This document shows, one piece after another, positions 10,864 through 23,339 of a stretch of DNA of 64,000 nt. Position numbers and translations under genes: made by a program. The stretch comes from Platanthera guangdongensis (lineage: Eukaryota > Streptophyta > Magnoliopsida > Asparagales > Orchidaceae), in contig CM077166.1 of NCBI GenBank assembly GCA_039583875.1, forward strand, positions 94,086,094-94,150,093, in the 5' to 3' direction. A model generated the notes under the pieces. That model was not told the origin of the DNA, made no database searches, and saw only the letters and a program-made list of their open reading frames with translations. How positions within the stretch are numbered: the stretch's first letter is position 1; each line of letters opens with the position of its first letter.

Positions 10864-12524
10864 TGTTATATCTCTAGTTTGGATTTGGGCTAGGTTCACT
10901 AATTAGGTTGAGTCTGACTCACATTGTATAGCCAGGGTCAAGTGTATGAGTCCTACAGTTTAGGCTAGTCATTAGGTTCAACATTCATGAACCAGCCAGC
11001 AAAGGATTTCAGGAGACTCAAGACTTAGAAGAATCCAAAGTTCAAAATTATTAGTTCGAAATTCTTCGAACTCAGCTCGACGATCCTAGATCACAGATCG
11101 ACGATCGTTCATCGTAGATTGACGAACTCAGAGTTACTACTCTGAGTTGATCTCAACGATATTTGAGCTCAGGTCGACGATCTCTTCATTCAGATAGATT
11201 CTTTGCTCGACGAAATCTGGAGTTCAACTTCAATAGATTCTTCCTAGTTTAGTTTCTCTGAACTCTGCTCGACGAAGATAGATTCTTAGCTCGACGAACT
11301 TAGAATACAGAATTGGCAAGATATTTCCAGAATATAGTTCGCTAAGCTCAGCTCGATGAACAGGATTTCTCAGCTCGACGAACTTGGAACTCCGGTCGAC
11401 GAACTCTGTTCAGAGTTCGAAGAATTCTGTCCCGAGCCAGACTTAGAAGTTTTCCTCATTTCTGTCCTTATTTCTTATATTATTTAGCAGTAATTCTCTG
11501 AGTAATTAATGCTTATATTCCCCTAAATATAGCCATTATTGACAACATTAATTATGGTCTTCATCAGGGTTAATTACTTGCTTAATTTAATGGGACAGTT
11601 GGGGAAACTCATTAATGAATATTCCAGCCGTTTCATTCTCCAAATCAACCAGCTATTAATGCTTGGAATTCAAATTTTCAAAGGAGAATTTTTGACAGCA
11701 GAATATAAAAATAGATTTTCTCTTTTCAGATAAGGGAAGCAATACAGGAAAGACAAGCAGTGACAACACAAGAAAGAGCATACAGAGAAAAGATACAGAA
11801 CTCTCTCTATGTAGAAAATATTTTGTTTTCCCCTTGTAATTTCTGAAGACTGAAGAAGAATAATAATGAAACATCAAGAGTCTTCTTCAACGTCTACTCA
11901 AGGAACATTCAAGGACAACAAATTTAAATCAGTCAGAAATTCCTGGATCACTTCAAGTCAAGGCTGAAGACCTACACCATGAGCAAGGCTCCAAGTCATT
12001 TCAGAAGGAGCTTTGACACCAGCAATCCACTAAAGTCTTCTCTGTTGATTAGAGAAAGAGAAGACATCATCAACTCTCTCACCTCCTGTATAAAGGGTTT
12101 ATTAACTCCCTTTAAAAGTTTATTCTTGGTTTTTGGGTACCTGATCAAAAGACTAAACGGTTGTGAGATCTCCTTGGAAATAGATCTTTTGGTGGCAGTC
12201 ACCTGATCAAAAACCTAATAGTGGACTCCTACCAGGGCGGTAGAAGAGTGGATGTACCCAGGTTGGGGAACCACTATAAAATTCTTGTGTTGTCTGGTTG
12301 CCTATTTTCTTTTTGTTCTTGCTTTGCTGTGATAGTATAGATTTGCTTAGGTTGAATTTCCTTTTATACTACTATAATTATCACCTATTTTATTACTCTG
12401 ATAAATTTCTAAAACAACCAAAAGTTTTAAATTACTCTATTCACCCCCCCCCCCCCCTCCTCTAGAGTAATCAGATCTATCCTCTTATCTTTCTCTTGGA
12501 ATCAATAGTATACCATATCTTTCA
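10864..12524 (+). repeat. Element B 5' LTR (Sirevirus)
   Basis: It begins TGTTATATCT and ends TTTCA, two bases before a primer site. It has the conserved block at 12247-12280 (ending GGGGAACCACTATAAA) and a long C homopolymer at about 12447-12460 followed by TCCTCTAG, the Sirevirus LTR-end signature. The left boundary rests on where similarity to the A LTR stops, so it is good to a few bases. No matching 3' LTR is in the window. Confidence 0.82.
11060..11450 (+). promoter_or_regulatory. CTCGACGA motif array in the B LTR
   Basis: About a dozen copies of (A/G)CTCGACGA or close variants, some with local inverted repeats such as ACTCAGAGT-(4)-ACTCTGAGT near 11128-11152. The TCGACGA core also occurs in the chromovirus and Athila LTRs of this window. 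Position in the first third of the LTR fits U3. Confidence 0.7.
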
Positions 12525-12526
12525 AT

Positions 12527-12538
12527 TGGTTTCAGGGC
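12527..12538 (+). other. Primer binding site, element B
   Basis: TGGTTTCAGGGC, two changes from the initiator methionine tRNA complement TGGTATCAGAGC, placed two bases after the LTR. Confidence 0.75.
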
Positions 12539-12632
12539 GGTGTTCATTTGGTTGTACAAGCTAACACTTGAACCATAAGATCCTTGTTAGATCTGATTTT
12601 CGTTTTCCTAGTTTTTATGTTTATTTCATAGT

Positions 12633-12793
12633 ATGGCACAGAACAAAGATTATGAAAGCACCAGACCTTCAGTCTGCAACCTGAATAAGTTTGATATCTG
12701 GAAGGCAAGAATTAGGCTTTTTACGAATTTTATTGATGAAGAAATATACAATTCTATTTTGACAGGACCACCAGCTCCAGTGGCTGCCACTAC
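12633..12793 (+). CDS. gag: Element B gag, N-terminal part (interrupted by C)
   Basis: An ATG at 12633 opens a Gag-like protein: KFDIWKARIRLF is the tryptophan-containing motif found in copia Gag N-termini (WKERVRLFME in H). The frame runs to the C insertion at 12794 and resumes at 21987 with no shift once one copy of the 5-bp duplication is removed. No stop occurs in either visible part, so B may have been coding when C inserted. Only about 100 codons are visible because K interrupts it again at 22129. Confidence 0.8.
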
Positions 12794-14985
12794 TGTAACA
12801 CCCCCTATCCGTCGCATAGCATATAGCAGTAGGTCCGGTTGGGGCCCGACGCCATATACTATAGACAGACTGGGTGGTTACTCAATGGAAACCATCCTAC
12901 CAATCCAGCGTCCTACACAGAGCATTCTAGTGGAAGCAGTTTTATAAGTTGCAATTAAAGAACCCACCACAAAGAGCACGAATGTCCACTAAATATACCA
13001 AATAGGAATGTTGTACATATACAAGTACTGGCCTTAAGGCCTTACAAAATTGTTTTACTTAATATTACATGATTTGCAAACCACGGCACACATGCCGGTC
13101 ATACATGAATAAAAGCAGTAAACACTCCAATTAGGCCTTCGAGGGCCGGCTTCGCAATTTGGTCTTTAGCCCGCTATTGAACGCTTGGTCCAGCAGCACC
13201 TGCAAGCAACAAACCACCGCACGGTGGCAAACAAAAGCAACGGTCAGTAATGCTGACCAAATTATAACGATCCCGCCCCCAACTCGGGGCGGCGATGCTC
13301 CTTCCCTGCATTTTATTAGCATGAGCGAGCAGTGTATAAATATTCATTTCATCACAGGCGTAGGCTCACACGGCCACACACCCCGTGCACTCAGGGCACA
13401 TTCTCGGTGAACACAGTCTAAGTCTGTCGACTCACCACCGTCCCTTTGGACGGCCAAATAATGAGCAATTTGTCTTCTCGACATGGGTCATGGTAATTAA
13501 AACCATAGACCGCCGAAGACCCTCATCTATGCCAACGACAAGTGCCACGTAACCTTAGGTCTCTTTAACCGAACGACATAGAACGGGTACGGTTCCATCT
13601 AACCCGTGCTCACATCGCAACGGTAATTTAAACCATATGTGCAGGTCAAACTTCTCCCGAGTCCCGTTTTCGTCACATATTTCACATAACTCAGTTATGT
13701 TCAAGTTGGCTCTCAGGCCTCCAAGTTGGCAAGATCACGTATCTGCCCAGTTTTCCGGGTGCACCTTTGGGTTAATCCCCAAGGCTCCCTGTTGCAATCT
13801 ACCACGTAGAAAATGCGAAAAACAAACAATCGCACGAGTCTTCTCCGGAATTTATGCTATGCAACATCACCGATCCAAAACAACATGTCCGGGTAGGCTT
13901 CACACATCATGCCTATGTCCGTTCTCGCTTACGGACTCTACACAACGGGGACTATTCATGTCTACCCAAAGGAACGCCTCAAACTCACCGCAAACTCGCG
14001 AGAGCGGGCTTCCCTTTTGCAAAATAAGCAGAGCTTCACATGCTCAAGTAGAGTATCGTTACCCTAGCGTTCTTCCTTGGTGCCAATTAAATGTAAGTGG
14101 ATGAAAAGCACCGCACTATCTTTGCCTCCGTAGATCTGAAGTCGGCTCGCGATTTGGAGCTTCGAAGCTCCTCTAATGGCCGGATCTAGCTTCTTCTTCC
14201 TCCTTTGCTCTCACCTCTCTCTTGACTTAGAAAGATAACCACTGAAGTAAGAATGAGGGTTTCAAAGGTCCAATCCCGTGTATATCCCATCAGGAATAAC
14301 CCCCAGCCGTTGGATCCCAAATTAAAGAAATGAACGGCCTTGATTCGGGACTGAAAAGTGATACCTGGGCCGAACACGGCCTGACACACGCCCGTGTCCA
14401 GGGCCGTGTCCCCCATTCACCGTCAAAATCGATGCGCCTGGAACAACACACGGGCATCCAACACGCCCGTGTTCGACCTGACACGCCCGTGTTCCAACGG
14501 ACACGGCCGTGTGGTCGGCCGTGTGCCTCCATCGACATAGCCCCCAAAATAACTCGAGACTCACACGGGTATTGCGCACGCCCGTATCCTAACCCGTGTC
14601 TACTAGAACACGCCTGGGCGCCAGGCCGTGATCACGGTCTTGACACTTCGTCGAGTGAAGTTCATCGACCACCCGACACGGCCTTGGACACGCCCGTGTC
14701 CTAGGCAATGTGCCTTGTCACGACACATCGTCGAGCGAAATTCGTCGACTCCCCGAGCCGATCGTCGACACGGGCTCGACACGCCCTGAGACACGCCCGT
14801 GTCTCAGGCCGTGTTCTCTGCTCGACGATCGTCGACTCCAAAATCGTCGACCTCGCGACCAAATCGTCGACTCCAGCCTGAGATGCCCTGGGACACGCCC
14901 GTGTCCCAGGCCGTGTGCCCCCTGCCAGATTCCAAATTTGTCCCAGAACGCCTCCCGTCGCTCTTTTGAGTTTCGGGGTGTTACA
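12794..14985 (-). repeat. Element C 3' LTR (2192 bp)
   Basis: Pairs with 19535-21981. It keeps a segment (about 13030-13155) missing from the other copy. From about 14370 to 14920 it carries many GACACGCCCGTGTC, ACACGGCCGTGT and TCGTCGA motifs. On the minus strand these lie upstream of a weak TATA-like site (about 14281), so they occupy U3. Confidence 0.93.
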
Positions 14986-15004
14986 ACTCTCCCCCTCTTA
15001 AAAG
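14986..15004 (-). other. Polypurine tract, element C
   Basis: On minus the sequence is AAGAGGGGGAGAGT directly before the 3' LTR, as expected for plus-strand priming. Confidence 0.85.
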
Positions 15005-15060
15005 AATTTCGTCCACGAAATTATATGAAGGAAAGACAAGTACCAAAATTAAATTGTACC

Positions 15061-16400
15061 TAATCGGAACTACTCCGGATACTCGTCAAGCATAGTCTGC
15101 TCTCGTTCCTAGGAGAGCTCCTCCCGACCGCAATTGTCCCATCAGACCTTGACCATCCTGATATCTTTATTGCGCAGCCGCTTGACCTCCAAGTCCTCAA
15201 TACGCACGGGCTTGACCTTTGTCGTTAACCTACCATCCACCGGCACTTGACCGACCGCGATCACTTGCGTAGGCTCTTGCACCGCCTTCCGTAGCGCCGA
15301 TATATGGAATGCATCAAGTAATCCACTAAGCTCCACTGAAAACTTCAACCGATAGGCTGCTTCACCAACCCGCTCCAGAACCTCAAACGGCCCAAGGTAC
15401 CTCGGGCTTAGCTTTTGCAATCGCCGTACCCGCGAGACACCCTTTAACGGCTTGATCTTTAAGTACACCCAGTCGCCCACAGTGAACTCCACGTTCCTGT
15501 GCTTGACATTATAGTACTTCGCTTGCCGGTCCTGAGCGATAAGTAACCTCTCCCGAATGGTTCGCACCAATGAAGTAGCATCATCCACTTCTAATCGCTT
15601 ATACAACTTTGACTCACCCGTTTCCAGCCAGGACAACGGTGTGCGACATCTTCTACCATATAAAGATTGTCTTCCCATTGCTTTCCAAAGTCCAAGACAC
15701 ACATACGGAGCATGTCTTCCATAGTCCTATTGACCCTCTCGGTCTGCCCATCCGTTTGCGGAAGAAAGGCTGTGCTGAATTTTAACTTTGTTCCCCACAT
15801 TTGCTGCACTAGCCTCCAATCATTGGACGTGAACCGCCCATCTCGGTCACTCACGATGTTGCGGGGCACATCGTGAAGCCATACTATATTATCCACATAT
15901 AGCTTTGCCAACTTCTCCAGCAGGTCATCCTTCCTATGCGAAATGAAATGCGACACCTTTGTAAACTGATCTACGACCACCCAGATGGCGTCGTTTCCCC
16001 TTTTGCGACTTTGGCAAACTATGCACAAAGTTCATAGAGATGTCATCGAATTTCCACTCCGGAATAGGCAAGGAATTCAGAAATCCTCCCGGCTTTTGGC
16101 ATTCCGCCTTCACCAAGGCTCAAATTTGGCACTTTGCGACGTAGAGTGCCACCTCCTTCTTCATACCCGGCCACCAAAACAGTTTCTTAATGTCGTGGTA
16201 CATTTTTGTGCTCCCCGGGTGAATCGAGTACTTGGTATGGTGTGCCTCGTACAACAAGTCCACCCGTAAATTGCCCACACTTTGGACGCACAGACGACCG
16301 TCTTTCCAAAGTAATCCGTCCTCCACAACGAATTTGGGAATTTGACCAGTCCAGAGCTTCTACCATGAACTGCTTCATATGGACATCCAAATCCAAAGCC
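15061..16400 (-). pseudogene. pol: Element C integrase with C-terminal chromodomain (degenerate)
   Basis: The zinc-binding N-domain is at 16120-16326 (HHTKYSIHPGSTKMYHD, then AKCQI before a stop). The DDE core follows at about 15650-15990: WVVVDQFTKVSHF (D1), SDRDGRFTS (D2) and TDGQTERVNRTMED (E), all catalytic residues kept. The C-terminal part has YLGPFEVLERVGEAAYRL and FHISALRK. The chromodomain is at about 15065-15180 (KVKPVRIEDLEVKRLRNKDI, then WDNCGREELS), cut by TGA after MVKV and by TAG after EELS. Chromodomains in this clade direct integration to heterochromatin. Stops and frameshifts near 15650 and 16110 break the frame. Confidence 0.88.
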
Positions 16401-16443
16401 TACCGAATCCGATTAGCCAGGTCATATTGAACTTCAGTCCAAT

Positions 16444-17980
16444 TCAGCACTGCTTCAGCACTTGCTTGCTTATCCACACAAACAATCTCCAACGCCTCCA
16501 ACTCCCGAACCAACGCTCATCATGCATCGACAACCAATTGGCTTGAGCTGGGGCCCGACGACTCAACGCGTCCGCAACCGCATTACCTTTACCAGGCACG
16601 TAGTGGATCTTGAACGTATAGTCCCTCAGGAACTCCATCCATCTACGCTGCCGCATAGTCAGATCTTTCTGATCAATCAGATACTTCACGCTCTTATGAC
16701 CGGCGTAGATATCCATCTTCACACCGTACAAATAATGTCTCCACAGCTTCAAGGCAAAAATCACGGCCGCTAACACCAAGTCATGGACCGGATAGTTCCT
16801 CTCGTACACCTTCAGCTGCCTCGAGCCATATGCTATAACGCTTCCATGCTGTAACAGCACACAACCCAAACCACTGCCCGAAGCATCACTATAAATCTCA
16901 GAACCTTCGGTCCCACTCGGCGGACTCGGCACAGGCGCCGTGGTCAACCGACATTTCAACTCCTCAAAAGCTCGCGCGCACTCCGGCGTCCAAACGAACT
17001 TCTGCTCCTTCCTCGTCAAAGTAGTGAGACGTAACGCTATCCGCGAGAAGAAGCATCTATAATAGCCGGCAAGCCCCAGAAAGCTCCGGACCTCCGCTAC
17101 CGTAGAAAGCTCAGGACATTTTCGTCTCACAACAATCTTCACCGGATCCACTGCAATACCTTCCCCACTCACTACATGACCGAGGAACGCCACTAAGGAC
17201 AACCAAAACTCGAACTTCGAGAACTTGGCGTACAATTGATTCCTTCTTAGCGTCTCCAAAACCAAATGAAGATGCCTGTAGTGATCTTCCTCACTCTGCA
17301 AGTACACCAAAATGTCATTGATGAAGACGATCACAAAATGGTCCAAGTACTCCCTGAACGTCATGTTCATCAAAACCATGAGCACTGACGGCACATTCGT
17401 CAGCCCAAACGGCATGACCGTAACCTCGTAATGCCCGTATCTTGTACTGAACGTTGTCTTAGGGATAACGCTCTCCCTTATCCTCAACTGATAGTTACAG
17501 ACTTGAGATCCAATTTAGAGTACACCGTCGACCCGACCAACTGATCACAAAGATCATCGATCATGGGATTGGGTACTTGTTCTTTTCCGTTAGCTTGTTG
17601 AGCTCCCGATAATCAATACATAGCCTCAAGCTCCCGTCCTTCTTAACAAAGAGGACCGACGTGCTCCAAGGTGAAGAGATTGGACGCACATTCCCTTGCT
17701 CCAACAACTCTTGTAGTTGAACCTTCAACTCCGCCATTTCCTTAGGCGCTAGTTGATACGGAGAGCGTGACATAGGATTTGCACCTGGTACGATCTCTAT
17801 CGTAAAATCTATCTCCCATTGCGGCGGGGCTCCAGGAAGATCGCTAGGGAACACATCAAGGTATTCTAATACCACTGAAATACTGTCCAACGCGGGCTTA
17901 GGCTTTGCAACCTCCACTAGTATAAAGAACAGTTCTACACCGGCACGAACTGCCTTCACCACCTGAAGAGTAGACATCAA
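16444..17980 (-). pseudogene. pol: Element C reverse transcriptase and RNase H (degenerate)
   Basis: The RT start is clear at 17561-17980 ([25 protein letters not shown]). A stop and frameshift near 17490-17560 separate it from the rest (16444-17487). The catalytic motif reads FINDILVY where FIDDILVY is usual, so one aspartate is asparagine and the enzyme should be inactive. RNase H follows: [18 protein letters not shown], then HKSVKYL and [11 protein letters not shown] at the end. The RT-RH order before IN is the gypsy order. Confidence 0.9.
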
Positions 17981-17984
17981 CGTA

Positions 17985-18380
17985 TTGCTCGACCCCCTTC
18001 AAGCCCGTGAAAGTCGTCTCACGACTTGCTCCCAGCTTGACTTCCTTACTACCGCAATCGATATAGGCTTGCCGCTCCGAGAGCCAGTCCATGCCAAATT
18101 ATTACGTCGAACCCCTCCAACGGCGGTAGAGACGTTAGCAAATGGAACTCCTGACTCCCAATACAAACATAAGCGCAACTAATACTACCCTCGCACATGA
18201 GCACCATTGGACCATAACGCATCCAATTTGTCTCTTATCATCGAAGGAGGTACTCTGACGCGCAATATAATTCCTAAATAAAGGAATGCGAAGCTCCCTA
18301 AATGAACGGTGCTCTCGCCAGAAAACTAAAATCAGAACAAAGCATAGCACAAGTAGTTCTAAGCTAACATGCACAAGGGC
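17985..18380 (-). pseudogene. pol: Element C protease region (degenerate)
   Basis: On minus the end of the gypsy protease is visible as a GFDVI...MDWLSERQAYIDC pattern (18040-18110). The usual wording is FDVILGMDWL. The upstream part is frameshifted and I cannot place the catalytic DSG with confidence. Confidence 0.6.
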
Positions 18381-18429
18381 AACAAGTATTTAAGGCAAAA
18401 CTATCTTTAAACCATACCTGTCCTCATGA

Positions 18430-19308
18430 CGGTATGCTTCCTTCAGGGCTTTAGGCACTCACGGGCATAATGCCCCGACTCCCCATAGTTGAAACATGTG
18501 CCCGGGGTTTGGCCTGTAGTTGCCCCCGAAGCACCGAAAGGAGGGACTATACCCAAAGTCCTAGCCTTCTAATACCACTTTCGATATACATACTTTGAGG
18601 TGTTCAGCACTTTGAATGCCGTCTCCTTTGCACTAAAGTACTCGACTGCTCCTGACATAGCTTTCTTGGCCTTCTGAGCACCTTTCCAACAGTTTCGGCA
18701 AAGTGCCCTTTCTTTCCACATGTAAAACATGTGTAAGTAGCTTTGCTAGTCGATGCCGTAGCCCCTTTATCTAGCATTCCACCGGATGCAACTCTTATGG
18801 GGCTTGCATAGTTTGATACCATGGTCGCTGGCATCGGGAGAGTCTTCCTCAAATCTGCCTCCAAAGATCTAGTTGATTCCACAAAGGCTCGAAATCCCAA
18901 TAACTTTGGTCCTTGCAGTAGAACTCGTAACTCGGCGTGCAAGCCATTATAAAATCTATCGACTGTAGCTTGCTCATTATCCAACTCGAAACATGGGTAG
19001 CGGCTTATCATAAGAAATGCTTGCAAATATTCCTCAACTGTGTGCGCTCCCTGCAATAAATACATATTCAGTTGCTGCCCCGATGGTCCAACAAAAGTCA
19101 TCTGCTCCATCACGCCAACCGGCGTTGAAGCCACAATAGGGGCGCAGGGTTGTACATTTCTTCCAAGTTGTGCACCCGTCACAGCGAAAACCGCTTCAAC
19201 GATCCTTATTACGGTTTCATACGAAGGAGGGGTCTCAAACACCTCAACGGGCGCACTATACTCCTCAGAAACCGGACAATCTGGCGGTCCAGCACCGCTT
19301 CCGGTCAC
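18430..19308 (-). pseudogene. gag: Element C gag (degenerate)
   Basis: The frame 18604-19308 has the retrotransposon Gag region near residues 80-140 (EYLQAFLMISRYPCFELDNE, then VDRFYNGLH). Knuckle CFTCGKKGHFAETV lacks its final cysteine. A second knuckle-like CFNYGESGHYAREC, with one cysteine replaced by tyrosine, lies in another frame near 18470-18510. The N-terminal region looks short for a chromovirus Gag, so an internal deletion is likely. Confidence 0.8.
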
Positions 19309-19520
19309 CTATAGTGGTACAAAACACCGTTAAGTGACCAAATAAAATTGCAAACAGCAATTATAAGAACACGCAGGTTCCCCAAACACGTGTATTTTCA
19401 TTCCTAAGTGCACATTCATGGGTTCTTTTGTTGTTATAACGATGACGCACACACATGTGCTTACCACCCCTTAAAAAGAATTCGTCCACGAATTCATTTT
19501 AAGCCTGACCGAAACCAGTA

Positions 19521-19531
19521 GTCTGATACCA
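19521..19531 (-). other. Primer binding site, element C
   Basis: On minus: TGGTATCAGAC, complementary to the initiator methionine tRNA, three bases inside the 5' LTR. Confidence 0.85.
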
Positions 19532-19534
19532 AAT

Positions 19535-21981
19535 TGTAACACCCCCTATCCATCGCATAGCATATAGCAGTAGGTCATGCTGGGGCCCGACGCTATATAC
19601 TACAGACAGACCGGGTGGTTACTCAATGGAAACCATCCAACCAATCCAACGTCCTACATAGATCATTCTATCGGAAGCAGTTTTATAAGTTGCAATTAAA
19701 GAACCCAGCACAAAGAGCATGAATGTCCACTAAATATAGCAAATAGGAAGCAGTTTTAGCCCGCTATTGACCGCTTGGTCTAGCAGCACCTGCAAGCAAC
19801 AAACCACCGCACTGTGGCAAACAAAAGCAACGGTCAGCAATGCTGACCAAATTATAACGATCCCGCCGCTAACTCGGGGCAGCGATGCTCCTTCCCTGCA
19901 TTTTATTAGCATAAGCGAGCAGTGTATAAATATTCATTTCATCACAGGCATAGGCTCACACGGCCACACACCCCGTGCACTCAAGGCACATTCTCGGTGA
20001 ACACAGTCTAAGTCTGTCGACTCACCACTATCCCTTTGGACGACCAAATAATGAGCAATTTGTCTTCCCGACATGGCTCATGGTAATTAAAACCATAGAC
20101 CGCCGAAGACCCTCATCTATGCCAACGGCAAGTGCCACGTAACCTTAGGTCTCTTTAACCGAACGACATAGAACAGGTACGGTTTCATCTAACCCGTGCT
20201 CACATCGCAACGGTAATTTAAACCATATGTGCAGGTCAAACTTCTCCCGAGTCCCTTTTTCGTCACATATTTCACATAACTCGGTTATGTTCAAGTTGAC
20301 TCTCAGGCCTCCAAGTTGGCAAGATCACGCATCTGCCCAGTTTTCCGGGTGCACCTTTGGGTTAATCCCCAAGGCTCCCTGTTGCAATCTACCACGTAGA
20401 AAACGCGAAAAACAAACAACCGCACGAGTCTTCTCCGACATTTTTGCTATGCAACATCACCGATCCAGACCAACATGTCCGGGTAGGCTTCACACATCAT
20501 GCCTATGTCCATTCTCGCTTACGGACTCTACACAACGGGGACTATTCATGTCTACCCGAAGGAACGCCTCGAACTCACCGCAAACTCGCGAGAGCGGACT
20601 TCCCTTTTGCAAAAGAAGCAGAGCTTCACATGCTCAAGTAGAGAATCGTTACCCTAGCATTCTTCCTTGGCGCCATGGAAATGTAAGCGGATGAAAAGCA
20701 CCGCACTCTCTTTGCCTCCGTAGATCTGAAGTCGGCTCGCGATTTGGAGCTTCGAAGCTCCTCCAATGGCCGGATCTAGCTTCTTATTCCTCCTTTGCTC
20801 TCACCTCTCTCTTGACTTAGAAAGAGAACCACTGAAGTAAGAATGAGGGTTTCAAAGGTCCAATCCTGTGTATATCCCATCAGGAATAACCCCCAGTCGT
20901 TGGATCCCAAATTAAAGAAACGAACGACCTTGATTCGGGCCTGAAAAGTGATACCTGGGCCGAACACGGCCTGACACACGCCCATGTCCAGGGCCGTGTC
21001 CCCCATTCACCGTTAAAATCGACGCGCCTGGAACAACATATGGGCATCCAACGGGCCCGTGTTCGACCTGACACGCCCGTGTTCCAACGGACACGGCCGT
21101 GCGGTCGGTCGTGTGCCTCCATCGATATAGCCCCCAAAACAACTCGAGACTCACAAGGGTATTGCGCATGCCTGTGTCCTAACCCGTGTCTACTCGAACA
21201 CGCCTGGGCGCCAGGCTGTGTTCACGGTCTCGACACTTCGTTGAGTGAAGTTCATCGACCACCCGACACGGCCTTGGACACGCCCGTGTCCTAGGCCGTG
21301 TGCCTTGTCTCGACACATTGTCGAGCGAAATTCGTCGACTCCCTGAGCCAATCGTCGACACGGGCTCGATACGCCCGTGTCTCAGGCCGTATTCTCTGCT
21401 CGACGATCGTCGACTCCAAAATCGTCGACGTGCCTGGAACAACACACGGGCATCCAACACGCCCGTGTTCGACCTGACATGCCCGTGTTCCAACGGACAC
21501 GGCCGTGTGGTCGGCCGTGTGCCTCCATCGACATAGCCCCCAAAACAACCCGAGACTCACACGGGTATTGCACACGCACGTGTCCTAACCCGTGTCTACT
21601 CGAACACGCCTGTGCGCCAGGCCGTGTTCACGATCTCGACACTTTGCCGAGTGAAGTTCGTCGACCAACCGACACGGCCTTGGACACGCCCGTGTCCTAG
21701 GTTGTGTGCCTTGTCTCGACACATCATCGAGCGAAATTTGTCGACTCCCGGGGCCGATCGTCGACACGGGCTCGACACGCCCTGACACACGCCCGTGTCT
21801 CAGGCCGTATTCTCTGCTCGACGATCGTCGACTCCAAAATCGTCGACCTCACGACCAAATCATCGACTCCAGCCTGACACACCCTGGGACACACCTGTGT
21901 CCCAGGCCATGTGCCCCCTGCTAGATTCCAAATTTGGCCCAGAACGCCTCCCGTCACTCTTTTGAGTTTTGGGGCGTTACA
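19535..21981 (-). repeat. Element C 5' LTR (2447 bp)
   Basis: Same family as 12794-14985 but with a deletion of about 135 bp near 19750 and a tandem duplication of about 408 bp (21023-21838). Scattered substitutions separate the two LTRs, noticeably more in the first 200 bp, so C is not a recent insertion. Confidence 0.93.
21023..21838. repeat. 408-bp tandem duplication inside the C 5' LTR motif array
   Basis: The stretch starting GCGCCTGGAACAACA at about 21023 recurs at about 21431 (GTGCCTGGAACAACA) and runs again through the ACACGGCCGTGT/TCGTCGA motifs to ATCGTCGAC near 21838. The other LTR has one copy. Confidence 0.85.
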
Positions 21982-21986
21982 ACTAC

Positions 21987-22128
21987 TGCATGTTCCAGCA
22001 CACATGTTGTTCCACCACCTGAGTGGACAGATGCTCAAAAGAAGGCCAAGATAGCAGATGCCAAGGCCATGCATATCTTAGCACAGACTATGTCAGATTA
22101 CATAGTCCAGAAAGTGGATGAGTGCACA
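21987..22128 (+). CDS. gag: Element B gag, continuation (interrupted by K)
   Basis: Continues the frame from 12633-12793. PPPEWTDAQKKAKIADAKAM and HILAQTMSDYIVQKVDEC match the copia Gag pattern of an alanine-rich helix before the usual KTAKEMWDTL motif. It is stopped at 22129 by a TGTAACACCT LTR end. The rest of B is not seen in this window. Confidence 0.78.
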
Positions 22129-23339
22129 TGTAACACCTCCCCTGTAATGACCGTATAATATGGGTTCGGCCGGGACCACACAACATACAGACGCCACAGC
22201 TTTAGCATTAAAAGATTATATTAACTCTACAATCTCAAAACTCAATACCAAACAACAACGGAAACAGCAAACAAGACAAGAAGCTATCCACATATATGAG
22301 TATCGAAACGGCCTTAAGGCCTTACAATAAAAGAGAGTCCAAAACTCACATGATAAGATCAAGCATCAATGTGCATGAGCACTCCTAAACTACCTCGGCA
22401 TGCAAGCCGGAAAATGAGTGTATCAAACATACAATGCCACAAAATAGAGCTAGTACAAAACTTGAAACACTTCATGAGGGTTAGGCCTTTTTGGTCGGCG
22501 AGCTAGCTCCTGCTTGCGATCCTTACCCTGTAAAAATTGGTTGTAATGTGGGTCAGCAAAGGCTGACCTCAAACTGTGTAACAAACACATCTCCTCCCGG
22601 CTGCCCCAAACGTACCCCAGGGTACCCCTTCAACCTGCAAGTCAGCACTTCATATACCATATACATAAACAAGTGAAGCTCTAAAAGAACAGGTTTGGAT
22701 GTCTCAAACAACAAACACGTTTTCTATATTGAGCACATAATAAAAAGGGGCCTCCTATGCAGCATGTATGCAAAACTTGGGCTTCACCCAAGACACTCTA
22801 TCACGTATGCAACTAGCACAACATCAAAACATCTGGGTACTCCCAATTTCTCCAATGGCATTAACCCGCAAACAAGAGGGTACTACAATTCCCCTAACGG
22901 CATAACAGCCGCCACACGGAACTCTTGTCAAGGCCCCACCCGCTCATGGTTCTCAGACCCGGGATTCCCTGCAAGCTCTGACTTATCGCATCAGGATTCC
23001 ATCTCACACACTGACCGATTCTAAGAACCCTTGTTGGACACCACCCGGTCATGGCCTCATTGCCCGGGCTTGCCCCATGCTTGGCATTCTCGTCAGTCTC
23101 ACAGAAGGGAACTAGTCTCATCGGGACACTCTCCCCACATGACTTGCACGTCATGGGATAACCAGCCGACCACGGAGACAAAGCCGCGCCTTAGCACATC
23201 ACAATCCATAATCATTCCCACCCTAATCCATCATTTGTACTGCAATGTCCCCGCGCACCAAGGAAACCATCTAACGTCAATGCGGAGCTAACCTTGTCCA
23301 CCAAGAAAACCATCTACCACCATTGCGGAGCTAACCTTG
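22129..23339 (-). mobile_element. Element K: chromovirus LTR fragment
   Basis: Starts TGTAACACCT inside B gag and shows the landmark order of the C LTR (GGCCTTAAGGCCTTACAA at about 22311, GGTCAGCAAAGGCTGACC at about 22551), but diverged. A 50-bp repeat ending TGCGGAGCTAACCTTG occurs twice at the right end. It is cut at 23340 by D. Only the U5-R side is present, and orientation is inferred from C. Confidence 0.7.

Larger units (their letters stand above)
12794..21981 (-). mobile_element. Element C: full-length chromovirus (Ty3-gypsy, Tekay/Del type)
   Basis: Both LTRs (12794-14985, 19535-21981) start TGTAACACCC and end GTTACA as read on plus, and the element is flanked by ACTAC at 12789-12793 and 21982-21986. 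Genes are on minus in gypsy order: gag, PR, RT, RNase H, IN, chromodomain. The primer site (19521-19531) and polypurine tract (14986-15004) are in place. Stops, frameshifts and a damaged RT active site make it defective. Confidence 0.95.

Noticed and set aside
13637..14104. 155-codon ORF, also present at 20227-20694
   Set aside because: Both copies lie in LTRs of C and are conserved only because the LTRs are; opposite strand to the element genes and no recognisable content.
14330..15063. Overlapping ORFs of about 75-125 codons on both strands in the C LTR
   Set aside because: They come from stop-poor CACGCCCGTGTC repeats; no domain, and frames differ between the two LTRs.
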